Numbered from the stretch's first letter, positions 22,481 through 36,330 are shown. The stretch is 64,000 nt of DNA from Dolomedes plantarius (GCA_907164885.2 OU015490.1:235054332-235118331); one strand, 5' to 3'. Numbers and translations are program-made. Notes: generated by a model from the letters alone, not told the origin.

Positions 22481-23107
22481 AAAAAAATGAAATGTTTTTC
22501 ATTTTTTTAAAATTTAAGTTTTCAAAATCATTGGAAACAATATTGCAGTAACTTAATTCTCGGTAAAAAAATAACTACAAAAATATATACAATTTAAAAA
22601 AATACATACTGAGATTAGAAAATATTTAGAAATAAAATCTTCCTTAGGTTAACGTTGAGACTGAAGCTCTGCGATTTTAACTAATGGATGGTCTGGGGCG
22701 GAAGAGTTAAAACGAGTGGCCTTGACAGCCGACTAGAGACGCAAATTACGTGGCATCTTTTATATTGAAATTATACGTCTATGTACCCCAAATGCACATC
22801 ACATGAGGTCCTCCTTATGTCAACAGAGTTCAAGGAAAGACGTAGATTTATCCAACTTTGGAAAAAATGGATTCCTAACTGCAAGCAAGCATGGCACCAC
22901 GTGCAAAAGTTTATAAAAAATAAAAAGACACTTTATTATTTTCCCAGCGCCAATGGAACTGTTGTTTTGCGGATAGAGTCAGCCATTGATACCTTGAATT
23001 TATTGCCTATTTTATTATGGGAGTGCCATAAACGGGAACCAGCAATTCTTTTTCTGGCGGGGGAAGCACAGAGCAGTCTATGCTTTTGCAGGACTTAGTA
23101 CAAAATC
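22481..23107. other. Unassigned DNA with one open frame
   Basis: A 105-codon frame at 22781-23098 is of unknown identity and its end runs into a SINE border. No family resemblance is seen and I do not call it a gene. Confidence 0.4.
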
Positions 23108-23462
23108 CCTCTTTGTTGTTGTTGTTGTCCCTAATACCCCCTGCCTGAAAGTTCCAGACCAGCTCAATATAGGCTTTGCGGGATGAGTAGTGCGGCTCTG
23201 GTTTATAATAGCACAACATGCGTTGTAGTTCGACTTGGCTAGGTACCACTATAATTTTCGCCGAGCAACCCCAGGGGTGATATCTGTGGGGATCTTAGCT
23301 TCCCCACCCACTGACCACACAGAAGGACTTTCCGGTCTATGGATTTAACGTGCCCATATCCGGCCTAGATACGAAAATATTTAATGGCACTTGTAAGGAT
23401 TGCATCCGAGCAGGCTGAGCACCAAATGCCGACGAGCTACCACTAGGCTACAGCGTCCTTAG
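23108..23462 (-). mobile_element. SINE family 2, fullest copy, (CAA)n tail
   Basis: On the minus strand a tRNA-like head (about 23400-23460) precedes the shared body and ends in a (CAA)n tail, seen on the plus strand as TTGTTGTTGTTG at 23115. Core blocks include GATGAGTAGTGCGGCTCTGG, GACTTGGCTAGGTACCACTA, GGACTTTCCGGTCTATGGAT and CGTGCCCATATCCGGCCTAG. The copy at 32.6 kb shares them in the same order. Confidence 0.7.
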
Positions 23463-24964
23463 TCCGCCTTCTTAGTTTGAGGTCGTGACGCTATTCGCCA
23501 CATGATATGGGTGGACCTATCAGTTTTTAGATGAATGGAAAGGGGTTTGCTCGTATAAAATGCTTAACCAATTGTTAATAAGCACAAATACGTTACTTAA
23601 ACATTGTATTTTACATGCCATTTAAACAGATATATCAGGTCAAACATGACCTTAACTTTTTGGCCTATTATATTACAAATTAATTTTGCTCGGGCGAAAG
23701 GGAATGCAAACATTAGTGTATAAAAATGATTTGATAACAATATAATTTATGATATGTAGGATATATGATTAATCAATCTTCCATGATTAGTTCGAAATTA
23801 TGAATAACTGGTTGATGATACGACAATTTAGTAAAAGGAAGATAATTTAATATAAAGCACAATTTTTCAATTATCAGAATTGAAAAATTCTTAAAGACTA
23901 TAATTCCTCATTTAAATGATGATTGTATGTATGTTTTGCAAATAAGCACTGTTCTGTAACATTGCATGAAAGGGAATTGAACAGTGAGTAAAAAAAATAT
24001 GAAATAAATAACAAATTATTCAAATGTGATGCAGTATATGAATAGTTTTCTATAGTAAAAGGTTCAAAACAACTGCAAAATCCTTTTTTATTCTTTTCAA
24101 AGCCCCAAACTACCCACATCATTAACTTTTAAAGTAATTGTAACATCAAAGCCATGTTAAGACAGCACTTTTATGTTTGAGATTGTGAAAGACAATTCTT
24201 AAAAAGCATTTATAATTAGTTTAAAAGCAGTTAATCAACAAAGTTCTGCTTAAAATTGCAATATTTTTTAGAATATTTAATGTAAAGAATGTACGCTTAC
24301 CATGTTTAATAAGTACATAATTTTGCGTTAAAAACTGACAGTTCCTCGCACAATTTGGTGGTATGTCTTTAATTTGTGAATATGATTTACTTCACTTTGA
24401 AAAGGAAGGTATAGAAAGTATATTTTACATAAAACAAGGATTTATATACCTCAAGATACTAAGAATTTGTTTTTCAAATGTGAGCAATTTTGTGCTTTTT
24501 CAGGACATCTTCACTATCTGTTAGGGGAGAAAACAGACTCGATGAAAATTTTGTTTTTGGTCATTTTTATGATCTCAGAGTTCATGTCTTATACCTTTAA
24601 AAAAATTCAAGAGAATTGTCGATATTTCAGCCCCAAACTAATTATGCCCTTCATCTGGCAGTGATGGACTATAAAATAGCGTATTATATTAAGAGAGGAA
24701 GATTGTTGTCATTCTTAAGTGGGTGTCAACGTGCTTTACATTGCCAGTTTCTCCGAACTTGGCGCTTCGGAAGCTTACTCTGTCCACTGACTTAATGCTA
24801 ATGCTTCTAGGAGGATGAAACCTAGACACACCTGGTACGCTGGAAGTCGACGTGTTCTATGTCGTCTATGGTATATTGTAATGGACCGAGATCTTTTCAG
24901 GTTGCTTTGGTTAGACTTCCTAGTGGCAACATCAACTGTTTGACTTTAGTCGGCAGTGAGAATA
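23463..24964. other. Unannotated AT-rich DNA
   Basis: Nothing supported. The open frames here (for example 24467-24664 and antisense 23898-24122) resemble no known family. Confidence 0.5.
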
Positions 24965-26375
24965 CAAGGTGGGGCCATTAATTTACAGGACTGATCTAAT
25001 AACTCCAGAAAATTTTACATGAAATAGATACTTATTTAATATGTTTCGATGTAATTCCATCCTGCCGTAATGAACTTCTGTGCTCGGCTGTATAAGTTTC
25101 GGAAACAACTTTTAAATTTCTCTATCGGAGTGCTCTTTAATGTGGACGTGTGGCATTAAAGGGATTCAGTTGTCACATTAATATAAACTTAGTTCTGGCA
25201 TTTCAAAAATAGGTGGCTGAAGTAGGCAGGTATTATAATGGCTACATATGGCCATGACTTGTTATTCTGCAAAAAAGACAATGAAAAGGGTTGACATATA
25301 AGATTCATTTAAATTTATGAGTACTTCATGTTTATTTATAATAAGATAGATGTTTAGGGCCGGTGGCTTATTGCCGTTTTACAAAAATTACATCTTCGAA
25401 ATTCTCCGCCATGGAGCGTCAGGAGGCCGGGATGGAATCGCCGAAATTTGCCGGAGTACGTTCGTCCAGCGCGTCGGTATCTGCTCTGCTAGAGACATTC
25501 TAGAACCAGAGCCGAGACGAGATCTGTCTTTGCAATTAAAACTCCCTCTCCAATGCTGGCTCCATCACGTGATGTTGATAAGGGAAACATCTGGATATTG
25601 GCGACCCAGCGCTCGCCAACTAGATCCTCCAACGCCGTAGTAACAAAAGGTTATTTCGTGTGTTCTACGAGGGAAAAGGGATAAAATGGTGAACCTTGTA
25701 GCCTACCGTTTGGCAACCCGTTTTTGGGGATTAAGCAAGAATTTTACCTGGATAAGGAGGGAGACAGTGAAATTGGCAAAAAAGGTGCTTTTCATGTGTT
25801 TTTCCGACTGTCTGGGGAAAATACACAAATGGAGGAATTGAACCCATGCTTCGGGAAACATTCTCTTATTGCGTTGAGTAGCATTAACAGCAGTATTGTG
25901 GTTATTGACAAGGTATTAGTATAGAATATAATTAGTACAGCTACTATACAAGGTATTAGTATAGTAGCTGTATAGAAAGCGTTACTACAGTACGTCACCG
26001 TTTTCTTGATGGCCTCAAAATCCTCAAATCTTGTTCTCTTCAGCAACTTAGACGAGCATGAGGTCTTGGAGATGCAGCATCCTCCGTACTCTCCGAACTT
26101 AACACCGGCAGACTTTTCTTGTTTTCAAAACTGAAAGATTTGCCGAGAGGAACAATATTTGAGGACGTCGAAGCCATCAAGGAAACAGTGATGTCCACAT
26201 TAAAGAACATTCCCAAAGAGGACTTTAAAAGTTGTTTCCGAAAGTTATACAGCCGAGCACAGATATGTATTATAGCAAGTGGGAGTTACTTCGAAACATA
26301 TTAAATGGGTATGTATTTCATGTAATATTTTCTGGAGTTATTAGATCAGTCCTGGAAATTAATGGCCGCACCTTG
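24965..26375 (+). mobile_element. mariner-like element with 184-bp inverted ends
   Basis: TA lies at 24963-24964 and 26376-26377. The left 184 bp (to 25148) is the inverted counterpart of the right 184 bp (26192-26375), starting CAAGGTGGGGCCATTAATTT and CAAGGTGCGGCCATTAATTT. The right arm includes transposase C-terminal codons, so the left arm holds an antisense copy of them. Between the arms are an unrelated GC-richer segment (25340-25660), a small foldback (25905-25980) and a broken catalytic segment. It looks like a rearranged or foldback mariner. Confidence 0.75.
26050..26303 (+). pseudogene. mariner-like transposase C-terminal fragment
   Basis: A segment with HPPYSPNLTPADF, the last catalytic motif of mariner-type transposases (SPDLTPAD in intact relatives), hits a stop at about 26130. 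Reading resumes in another frame as LKDLPRGTIFEDVEAIKETV and ends with KSCFRKLYSRAQICI. Everything upstream of the last motif is missing. The antisense copy in the left arm encodes a similar but not identical tail. Confidence 0.7.
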
Positions 26376-26377
26376 TA

Positions 26378-27989
26378 CATACCGTCTTGTTCCTGTTCCA
26401 CTTCTCCCCCTCATCTGATTGATTGTGTTGGTGTCTCTGTGGGGCAATTGTCGCATGAGGGGGAAGGTCGTTTTGAATTTAATATGCGAAGTGGTCTTTT
26501 GGACTTGGACTAGAGGTCTTGGCCAAAGGGATGAGCAACAACAACAAAAACTGCAAATTGTAATGCTACCTTCAGTTGGCAGTTAAGGGGCTACAAAATA
26601 ACGTATTACATTTCGAGGGGATGATAGTTGTTTTTATTTATGTATCATTTTATTTCGTGTAAATAAATATATTTGTTATTTAGATTAAGACTTATATCCA
26701 ACTGCAGTAAAAGCATAAATTTTATGAAGTAGCAAAAAGATGAACTAATTCAGTTAGAATATTTTGATGTCGATATGAGTAGTACGCTCCAGGATTTTGC
26801 ACAAACAGGAAATTTAGATACTTTACATATATATGAGAGCTATAAGGATAAAATGCATTGGACATATACTTCGAAATGCTGTAATAGGCAAAAATCTACC
26901 ATAACGTAGCGTGTGTAAAACTGCCGAAATACTCTTATGTGTTGGACAAAATATTCGATTCCAGGCACATTGCAGAGTAACATATTTTCTGTATACGAAC
27001 CAATGGTATTAGTTAATTTTATTCAAAATAACCAAGTTTTATCATTCATAAGGCTTTAAGTAGTTTCATGACAAGCCAAACCCTTCCGTAGAATAGATAT
27101 CCCCGTGTGCGAAACACAAGCATTGAAAGGATGTAAAGATTTGTATGTTATTAATGTGCACTATTGCACGCTTATTTTATGAGCATTTACGTAATCTTTA
27201 AGGAATGTAAAATTGGTAACATAGTTTTTGGTTAAATGAGTCAGTGAAAATAACATTAATTTAACATTCGATTGAAACAGAAATTTTAAATTAATATATT
27301 AGTACCACAAAGCTATATTTCTCTTTTTTCCTAATGCATCAAATCATGGATTCAAATCATCAAGTCTCAAAAGATAACTACATTGAAAGCGTTACGTACT
27401 TCAGGAATATCTTCTTTTAAGATCTGAAGGATATTATCACTGATATTAAATACTCTTTTGTTGAAAAATCCACTAGACAAACTAAGTGTAATTATTTAAG
27501 AATTAATAAAAAAAGTTTCAGGTACACGATACAGTACAGGAAGTAAAATGCCAATGAAAGAGAATGATCTAAAGATTAAGGAATTAATTTTTGTGGAGTG
27601 TTTAAAAAAATCAATATCCCTCCTTTGTAACACGTAGTATGGAATTAATTTTAGCTAAACGATCTTCTGAAATAAATTTAACAGTAAATTTCGAACAACA
27701 AAATACCTTATAAAATGTTACTCAAATGTATCAATCAGAATTGACAGGAGTGATAGAATATATTCGAAGAATATATTCATATACATTGTACTGACAAAAG
27801 TCAACGAACAGCACTTAAAGTTAAGATGTGGTGATCTGCTGCCTCCTACAATAAGGATGTAGTACTGTGGTACTGGCGTTACCAGAGTACAAGGACATGC
27901 CACCGTGTCTCCTTTTTTTAATGCTCCCTCAATAAATAGTTGTCAAATTTATATTTATTTATTTCTTTGTTACTAATATTAGTATTTTA
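26378..27989. other. Unannotated AT-rich DNA
   Basis: At 26400-26545 a sequence ending in CAACAACAACAAAAAC may be a SINE-like fragment. Otherwise nothing is supported. Confidence 0.4.
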
Positions 27990-28005
27990 TTTATTATTTA
28001 TTTAT

Positions 28006-28060
<55 letters not shown>

Positions 28061-28092
28061 TATTTATTTTATTTATTATTATTATTATTATC
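27990..28092. repeat. (TTA)n microsatellite with TTTA interruptions
   Basis: A trinucleotide ATT run with tetranucleotide variants at both sides. Confidence 0.9.
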
Positions 28093-28159
28093 CTTATTAT
28101 CTAAACTTTCAGTGTCAACACTTTTCTTTTAATCCTGAGAACGGAAATATAGCCACAAA

Positions 28160-28720
28160 AATTATCCATATCCAGTATATGAAACCCTGCTCTCTGGTGT
28201 CTCGTTAATGTACCATGTCTATGTGTGTGTCTATGCACTCCCTTTTACACTCACAATGCCATCTTTCCTGAAACCCTAACACCTCTGTGGGTTTAGGGGG
28301 AAAAATACTTGAGAGATTCCTGGTTTAAGACACGCCTCCAGCTTTATTCGTGTGCCATGCCTCGTTCTTGTGCCTGGTTTTTCTGTGAAAAATCAGCTAT
28401 CACTATTTTCGGACATTTTTTTCTTGTAAGTAAATATTCGTCTAAATTTGCCTGATAAAAATTAACAGTAACCTATCCATATTCATGGAACCCTGAGACA
28501 CCTGTGGACTTAGGGAATATCAGAAAACTTAATGAACATCTGGTTCAAGTTACGCCATCAACTTTGTACGTGTGCCTCCTCTTTCACTTAATACAAAGAC
28601 TGTGCTGTCACTATTCTGTTACGAAATATTGAATTTCATCTCGACAAAATTTTTAGAAGTTATTTTAGGGGAATATTACCTACCACTTTCTGTGAACATG
28701 TTTTTCCCTCTTAATGACTA
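28160..28720. repeat. Diverged tandem duplication, unit about 210 bp
   Basis: Matching blocks occur in the same order about 209-216 bp apart: AAACCCTAACACCTCTGTGG at 28271 with GAACCCTGAGACACCTGTGG at 28487, and GCTATCACTATTTTCGG at 28396 with GCTGTCACTATTCTGTT at 28605. No coding function is evident. Confidence 0.5.
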
Positions 28721-29525
28721 CCTACTTTCAGTAATATCGATATTTACAGGCAGTTAAAAATCCCTACTTTTCGAAATTACCTCAAAAAGCAAGCCATCAA
28801 CTTTCACAACTGAATTGACAGTGATCTTGCAGACTATGACCACGCAGGCCTCCTTAACCAGAAAAGGCCTAGAGCCATCCTGAGTCTTCCTAATTGTTGT
28901 TTTGTTTATCCTTCTTGTCATATGAAGAACATGAAAAAACTATACTTAGCCTTGACAAGGCAAAAAAAAACATTCAAAAATCTTTTAAAATAAAAATAAA
29001 AATCTTGTGTGCTATCCTTAAACTTCTTTCTCGCATTTATATACCCACACTATAGAACTTGTCTTAACACTCTCGTAAATTTTGGAGCAGATACACTCGT
29101 GGAGAAGCTCCAAGCTATAGTGGTTGAACTCACGGATCCTGAAACTTGAATCTTTCTTTCCTCACTAACCAATCACTTTCTTTTCTCATCATCCATTCTG
29201 CCATTAGAAATACAGCTTACAGACAGCCAAAGACTTCACGTACCTAACTACCGACCGAACTGGAAGCTACTTCACTTTGGTGAAGCAAACTGGAAGATCC
29301 CGGAGCCGACCAGTCAGATCACTCCGTTTTTACACATCGACGAACACTTTCTCTCCGACGTTATTTACAGAAATATCTGCGTATGAAGGCGTGGCATAGG
29401 AAACGCACTTCATCACAACTTCCTATGGTCCTATGGTCATATGGTTGTGTCAATTCGAAACAAAATAAGAATGAATGATCATGCTACCCTGAACGCCCCA
29501 TAAACTTAGAAAAACCGTGGGATTT
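28721..29525. other. Unannotated DNA
   Basis: No supported feature. Composition is less AT-rich than surrounding DNA from 29100 onward. Confidence 0.4.
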
Positions 29526-29529
29526 GCCG

Positions 29530-30105
29530 AACTATATTGACAAGCCACGCCCCTTGTAGTTTCTGGGCTCTGTGTTTTTTGCCTTCTACAAATATGGATT
29601 TTGAACCACCCTCTTCTCAGAGGGAAGAACCACGTCCACAGGCCCCATCCCACCTCTTACGCTGCAGCAGGACTAAAACAACCGACTTCAAACGTAGGCC
29701 GTCTCAGAAACCTACGACAATCTCGCCAGTCGCCGGATGAACCCGCGATGCAGAGCGGAGGAATGTCCGTGAACCTGTCTTACCACACCAAGGTGAATAT
29801 GTTGCCCATCCCTCCGTGATAGTAATCGATGACTCCTGGCTTCCTGCACCCGATTCTATCCCCAAACCTTTTGGGAACCACGGAAATTTTCCTGCGCAGC
29901 CTGCACCCTGTTGTCTTGTAACTGCACCATCTCCGGTCCAAACTGGCTTTCCTCCTCCTTCCCTGCTAACATCAAGAACCCTCCTCTTCACATTCTACCT
30001 CCTGCAACTCATGTGCCATCTCGATTCTTGAGGCTACCCAGCATCGTGCCTGACCTTTTGGTTAGGATTTGTGCGTCACCGAAAGCCCCCTGTTCTTGTA
30101 GTATA
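29530..30105 (+). pseudogene. GC-richer, proline-rich decayed coding-like region
   Basis: Plus-strand frames beginning with MDFEPPSSQREEPRPQAPSH and continuing in other registers are rich in Pro, Ser, Thr and Gln with a VIVIDDSWLPAPDS segment. Composition and frame breaks suggest a decayed ORF, possibly ORF1 of a non-LTR element, but no diagnostic motif such as a zinc knuckle is visible. Overlapping antisense frames are shadows. Function unknown. Confidence 0.25.
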
Positions 30106-30904
30106 AAAGAAAACTCTTTGATTCCCTATATCATTTCGTATTGTGAGTGTTATTGAAAATATTGAAGTGGGAAAGAAGTGACTAAAAACTATGTGGTTGT
30201 GGGATTCTACATAAGTAATTCGTATATTACAGATCCTGAAAAGCGAATATTTTCGCAAGTTAAAGGTTTTAGATGCAGTGCATTATTGAAAAGAGAATGG
30301 TATCAAACACAGTCAGGTAACATAACAGTGATGGGAGAAGTCAAGAATTTCCGCACAATCGACGCATGATAATACAAGAGTTCAATGCACAAAAGAGGAC
30401 GACTAATGAAAACTGTGAGTCTAAGCGCCAGTTTCAAAGTAGATCATTTTATTTATTTCAATAGTTATGCGCTAGCTCATTAGCCTCAAATCATACCTCT
30501 AAATTCAGCTTTTAGATTGTCGAGGCGCAATGGACATTAATTCTGGACATTTGAGGTATAGAATTGGGTCCTCTGGGCTGAAAAATCGAGATATATTATG
30601 TGCACTCTGGAGGCCATGATTACCGATATTTGCAAGAATGTTCATTTCACTCTAGAGATTGGAGGTAGCGTTTTTATTGTGTCACATTCCTCATGAGACT
30701 ACTCTGATGTCTTGGACAATAAAATCCTTGAACCCTATGTCAGTAAGCCGGAGATAATCCCGTTTTGTACTACCATTATAAACCCACTAGCTACAGAGTC
30801 CGTTACGAAATGGTTGGAAGTTAATGAGAAATCGTTTATTTTTAAGCCCTGATGTCAACAACATTCAACATCTTGTATGGAATCGTTTTCAAACGGTACT
30901 ATTT
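30106..30904. other. Unannotated DNA
   Basis: No supported feature. Confidence 0.4.
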
Positions 30905-30909
30905 CCTCA

Positions 30910-31000
30910 CATGACAGGGTGGTCTAGTGATTGGAACTCTGTCTCCAGAGTTCAGAGGTTTTAATTTCGAATTCTACTCCTGGCAGAGGCTTGTTACAAT
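30910..31000 (+). mobile_element. tRNA-like SINE head, weak
   Basis: An A-box-like GTGGTCTAGTGATTGGAA and a weak B-box-like ATTTCGAATTCTACTCC occur at tRNA-like spacing. No clear body or tail is visible, so the call is tentative. Confidence 0.35.
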
Positions 31001-31207
31001 TGCGCTCTAACTCGGAAAGAGTATTAGAAAACCGATAATATGTAAAATACAAAATAATATTCATCTGATAACAATCACTGCAAAAGTGTTCATAAAAAAA
31101 GTAATAAAAATGTCATAAAAGTATTAGTTACCAACATCCATTTGGGTAGATTGTTAGAGATGATATTCATAAAGAAAATATTCCCTGAACTGACAATATG
31201 GTCTAGT

Positions 31208-31208
<1 letters not shown>

Positions 31209-31301
<93 letters not shown>
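31209..31301. repeat. (TA)n microsatellite
   Basis: Near-pure TA repeat. Frames on both strands are artefacts. Confidence 0.95.
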
Positions 31302-32575
<1,274 letters not shown>

Positions 32576-32852
32576 TTGTTGTTGTTGTTGTTGTTCGTAA
32601 TGCCCTCTGGCCGTTAGTTCCAAACAAGTTCCATATGGCTTCGGGCTGAGTAGTGCGGCTTCGGTTTTTAATAGTACCACAAGGGTGGGAGTCTAACTTG
32701 GCTAGGTGCCACTACAATTTAGACCAAGAGCATCCCCAGGGACGAGATCTGGGGGGATCATACCTTCCCTAGCCACTGACTGAAAAGAAGGACTGTCCGG
32801 TTTACGGAATTAACGTGCCCATATCCGGCCTAGACACGAGAAGGACTAATTT
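32576..32852 (-). mobile_element. SINE family 2, head-truncated copy
   Basis: It starts on the plus strand with TTGTTG repeats (the CAA tail on minus) and contains GGGCTGAGTAGTGCGGCTTC, ACCACAAGGGTGGGAG, ACTTGGCTAGGTGCCACTAC and CGTGCCCATATCCGGCCTAG, all shared with the 23.1-kb copy. The tRNA-like head is missing. Confidence 0.7.
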
Positions 32853-33087
32853 AAAAGCAGAAATCAAACATTACACTATTTTGCTCATACGACAGCCGAT
32901 ACATTATTAAGGGGACAGTAGACTTTCAAAATTGTGAAATTTGTCCAAAAATTTTTATTTTTTATTTTATTGAATTGTGAAACTACGGACGAGTAGGAAT
33001 GTGTTGCAATTTATTTTTTGTTTTTCTGTGATTTCTTTCCTAGTTATAGGCATTTGTATTTAATTTAGATATTATGTGGTTACTAAT

Positions 33088-33666
33088 CAGCTTCGGCGAT
33101 GTATCGATACATTGTGAAAAACCGGTGTGAAGCCGAAATCGTCACACAGGTTTAATAATTTTCAAAACATCGTAACATCGCGATTTCCCGGTGTCACAAA
33201 CCTAGCGGTGTGCTCATACGCGCGATTACCCGTTATCACACAAACGGTTCCGATGTTTCTGTGTGCGCATGCACGAGGTTTCGATGTCGCATCGCTTGGT
33301 CGACGATTTCCCGGTGTTTTTACGCATGCGCGAATTTACAATATCACATCGCTTAGCTTGAAGGGACGATTTTCCGGTTACACACCGTCAATACTTAGAC
33401 TGGCGAATTAAAGAACTTGCTAGAAAATATTTGGCAATTCAAAGTTCAAGTGTACCTTCAGAGTTAGTATTCAGCACAGGCAGGAGTGTTATTACAAGAC
33501 AAAAAGATGCATTGCTTCCAAAAAATGCAGAAATGCAGATATTATTGACTCAAAATAAAAGATATTTGAATGTTTAGTTAGTTTAGTTTGTTGCAGGGCA
33601 ACAACCTGGCGATTGTAGACTGACGATGTATCACGATGTCAAAAATGTAACATCGCCCAGGCCTAG
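33088..33666 (+). mobile_element. hAT-superfamily relic nested in the MITE
   Basis: Perfect 8-bp target duplications TTACTAAT lie at 33080-33087 and 33667-33674. Degenerate ends share GGCGATG (left CAGCTTCGGCGATG; right, read inward, CTAGGCCTGGGCGATG). A 579-bp internally deleted derivative retaining only the C-terminal domain of a transposase. Confidence 0.8.
33401..33577 (+). pseudogene. hAT transposase C-terminal dimerisation domain fragment
   Basis: The frame reads LARKYLAIQSSSVPSELVFS, then TGRSVITRQKDALLPKNAEM, and ends at TAG at 33575-33577. This is the hAT family dimerisation domain at the usual C-terminal position. In hAT transposases it mediates oligomerisation. The catalytic domain and BED zinc finger are absent, and upstream frames are broken. 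Confidence 0.8.
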
Positions 33667-34223
33667 TTACTAATAGCAATAACTGTGTTTTTCTCAAAAT
33701 AAAAATTTTCATGTCACACGAATATTCAAACTGCTCCATGCGCATTTCTAATTATCATATTACTTTGAAATTTAAGATATACATACTTAACAGTACATAA
33801 AATAAATCTTATTGAAAAAAATTGTGGTTCGTAGCTCAGAATTTCTAAATTTTGAACTTGAAAAGATGGTTTATAGGTATTTTGCTTAAAAAAAAGGGTG
33901 TTTTCACTATTATTATTTTTTCTCTTTAAGTTTTTAATGAATGCTTAAAATAAGCAATAAGTTTCATTATTAGTTCTATAAGGTATCCTGTAAATAAAAA
34001 TTGCCATATTATATGCAAAAGAAATGCTCATGGAACATTTTTAATTAGGCCAATTTTTGATATAATTAATAATTCATAATTCATAAATTATTAATATTGC
34101 ATCTTTCAATTTTAACCACTTTTACATATCTATGGTACTAATCACATATTCAAATTTCAAGCAAATCCATTCAAAACAAAAAAAAGTTAGGTTTGAAGGT
34201 CCACTGTCCCCTTAAACGCAATA

Positions 34224-34806
34224 CAGGGAGTTTCAAATAGAATCATCCGATTTTAAAAAAAAATCATAACTATTCATCTTCTAATCCGTTTTGATCGAAT
34301 AATGTATAGGCACAAAGAGGGAAATTTCGAGTTTCATGCAGTTGCCCTCAAGTAGCGCTAACGCTCTTCCTTCACCCTCCATTTCAGGGTTTGTAAAGAT
34401 GGCGAATGCACAGCAGAAATCATTTTTCTTCTACGCTTTGTGAAGTGTGAGCCCGTAACAACTGTTCAGCGTGATTTTAGTCGACAAAACCCTAGTAGAT
34501 TGAAGTTCCTACCTCTCAGAGCAGTAGGCGATGGTATAAACAATTCCAAGACATGGGTTGTCTGTGTACGCAAAACAGCGTGGAAGCAGTGTATGCAGAC
34601 ATGCTCGCAAAAGTTTGGGACTAATTTGCCTACCATATAGCCATATGTCGTGCATCCTAAGGTGGACATATTGAGAACTTTTAATTTGGTTTGTAAAATA
34701 ATTTTATGACTGGCCATGTAATATAAAATTAATTTTAAATTTCTACGTTCAATAGTTTTCATAATATACTCATTTCAAATCGAGTGATTCTTTTTGAAAC
34801 AATCTG
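34224..34806 (+). mobile_element. Internally deleted mariner-like element
   Basis: TA at 34222-34223 and 34807-34808 flanks inverted ends CAGGGAGTTTCAAATAGAAT and, read inward, CAGATTGTTTCAAAAAGAAT. At 583 bp it is less than half the usual mariner length. Residual coding pieces include a start-like MANAQQKSFFF at 34399 and, near 34582, SVYADMLAKVWD, which resembles the C-terminal end of DUF4817-type transposases. The middle is deleted and stops are frequent. Confidence 0.65.
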
Positions 34807-34808
34807 TA

Positions 34809-36328
34809 TTATACCTAGAGCACAGTAAAAAAAATTAAATTCACCCCTCTAATGAAATAAAAGTTAAATGTTATAATTAGAGAAAAGTGACAAACTATTC
34901 ATTCGTCTCCAAATCTTCAGCCATCTTTTATATTCAAATTTTCAGTAGGTTTGCATATTAGTTATAATAACATAATTAACAAGTATTTTGTTGCTCGATG
35001 ATCAAATTCGAAATACATTGCTAAATTACATACTAGGAAATTGCTGATGTACGTGGCTCTCAGATTTCAGGCACTTGTGTAATTTGAGTAAATTGTAATC
35101 TTAAGATCAAACTTAAACATCATTATCGAAATGAGGTACCACCGTATCTCACCATTCAGTATAAATCATGGAGGACTGGACACAAAAGCGCAAATGTCAT
35201 TTACATATAAGAGGAAATGTATTGATAATCTTGCTAATTATTTTCGTAACAAAAGTATTTTTTACACTCCCGGATATAAACTCTGAAATGTCCGGGGATC
35301 TTCGATGATATTTTCAAATTCATTAATATACATCCATTGAATAATCTTCATTAACAGATTTTAATCGTTCAAACAACAATTCATGTGACATATATCTCGT
35401 CTATGTAATTTGTGAACAAAAATATAATGTAATTTGAATATTAGTGAAATCAAATGTATGAATTTAAATTACTTTATTTGTCTAAATTACTTTTCTTGTC
35501 AGTATGAATTATATTTGCTCTGATATTTAAAAGCCTTTTAAAACTCAAATATTTCTGAGCATTATTTTCGGATAATTAATCTAATATTTACTTTTTTTCC
35601 CTCTGATAGAAAAAAAATTACCTTGTTACTATCTGAACATTATCCTACTCCTTGGCATAAGACTGTTTTTCGAAATTTTCTTCTGTCGGTTCAATAGCCT
35701 TTTTTTTGGCACTCTGTACGTAATTGTTTATAAAAACTTTGGTTTCTATTCCAGACACAGACAATAAGGGCTCACTTTTGTAATGTCATTTGGTGAAAAC
35801 AGAAAATTCAGTTTCATTCTACTATGAAAAAAGTATTTATTCATTAGATTTATAAACTAATGCTGTCCATGGCATTGCTAACATGTCTGAAAATTTGCTG
35901 TATTTTTATGTTCTTTTCTTCAACATCTAAAGATGTTGCATCCGCATGGTAGGAAAATTCCGTTTAGAAAGCTCCCAGGTTGTAAATGACACATATGTTG
36001 TACACAATTTACATGAAATGGCTAAATTCAGTTTTTAGTTGAGGCTGGTATTCTAACAATTCAAATGCGGTCTTTCCGGGGGAAAATCCTGTCTTTCATG
36101 TACGATTCTTATTTCAACACTCTTAGGTAATAATGACTACACTTCTTTGATGGAGGTATTGTTGACGAAAGCTTCAGGGGGATTCAATTATGGTTTCTAA
36201 AAAAGTTGGCAAACTGAAGGTCCTGGGACTTTAAAAAATATCATAACTTACCAAGAAAAAAAATATAAAGCGTCTTAATTTGTACAAAATTAACCTATAT
36301 GCACAGGTTTTGAATATTTAAAAACCTC
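34809..36328. other. Unannotated AT-rich DNA
   Basis: No supported feature over about 1.5 kb. Confidence 0.5.
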
Positions 36329-36330
36329 TA

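Larger units (their letters stand above)
32907..34215. mobile_element. TTAA-flanked MITE (copy 2), interrupted by a hAT relic
   Basis: TTAA lies at 32907-32910 and 34212-34215. The inverted ends are GGGGACAGTAGACTTTCAAA and, read inward from the right, GGGGACAGTGGACCTTCAAA, close to copy 1. Removing the 579-bp hAT relic and one 8-bp duplication leaves 722 bp, against 725 bp for copy 1, which supports common descent. No transposase is encoded. Confidence 0.75.

Noticed and set aside
29450..30156. Several overlapping 60-95-codon frames as genes
   Set aside because: They overlap on both strands in a GC-richer patch. At most one plus-strand decayed frame is plausible, and it is listed as such.
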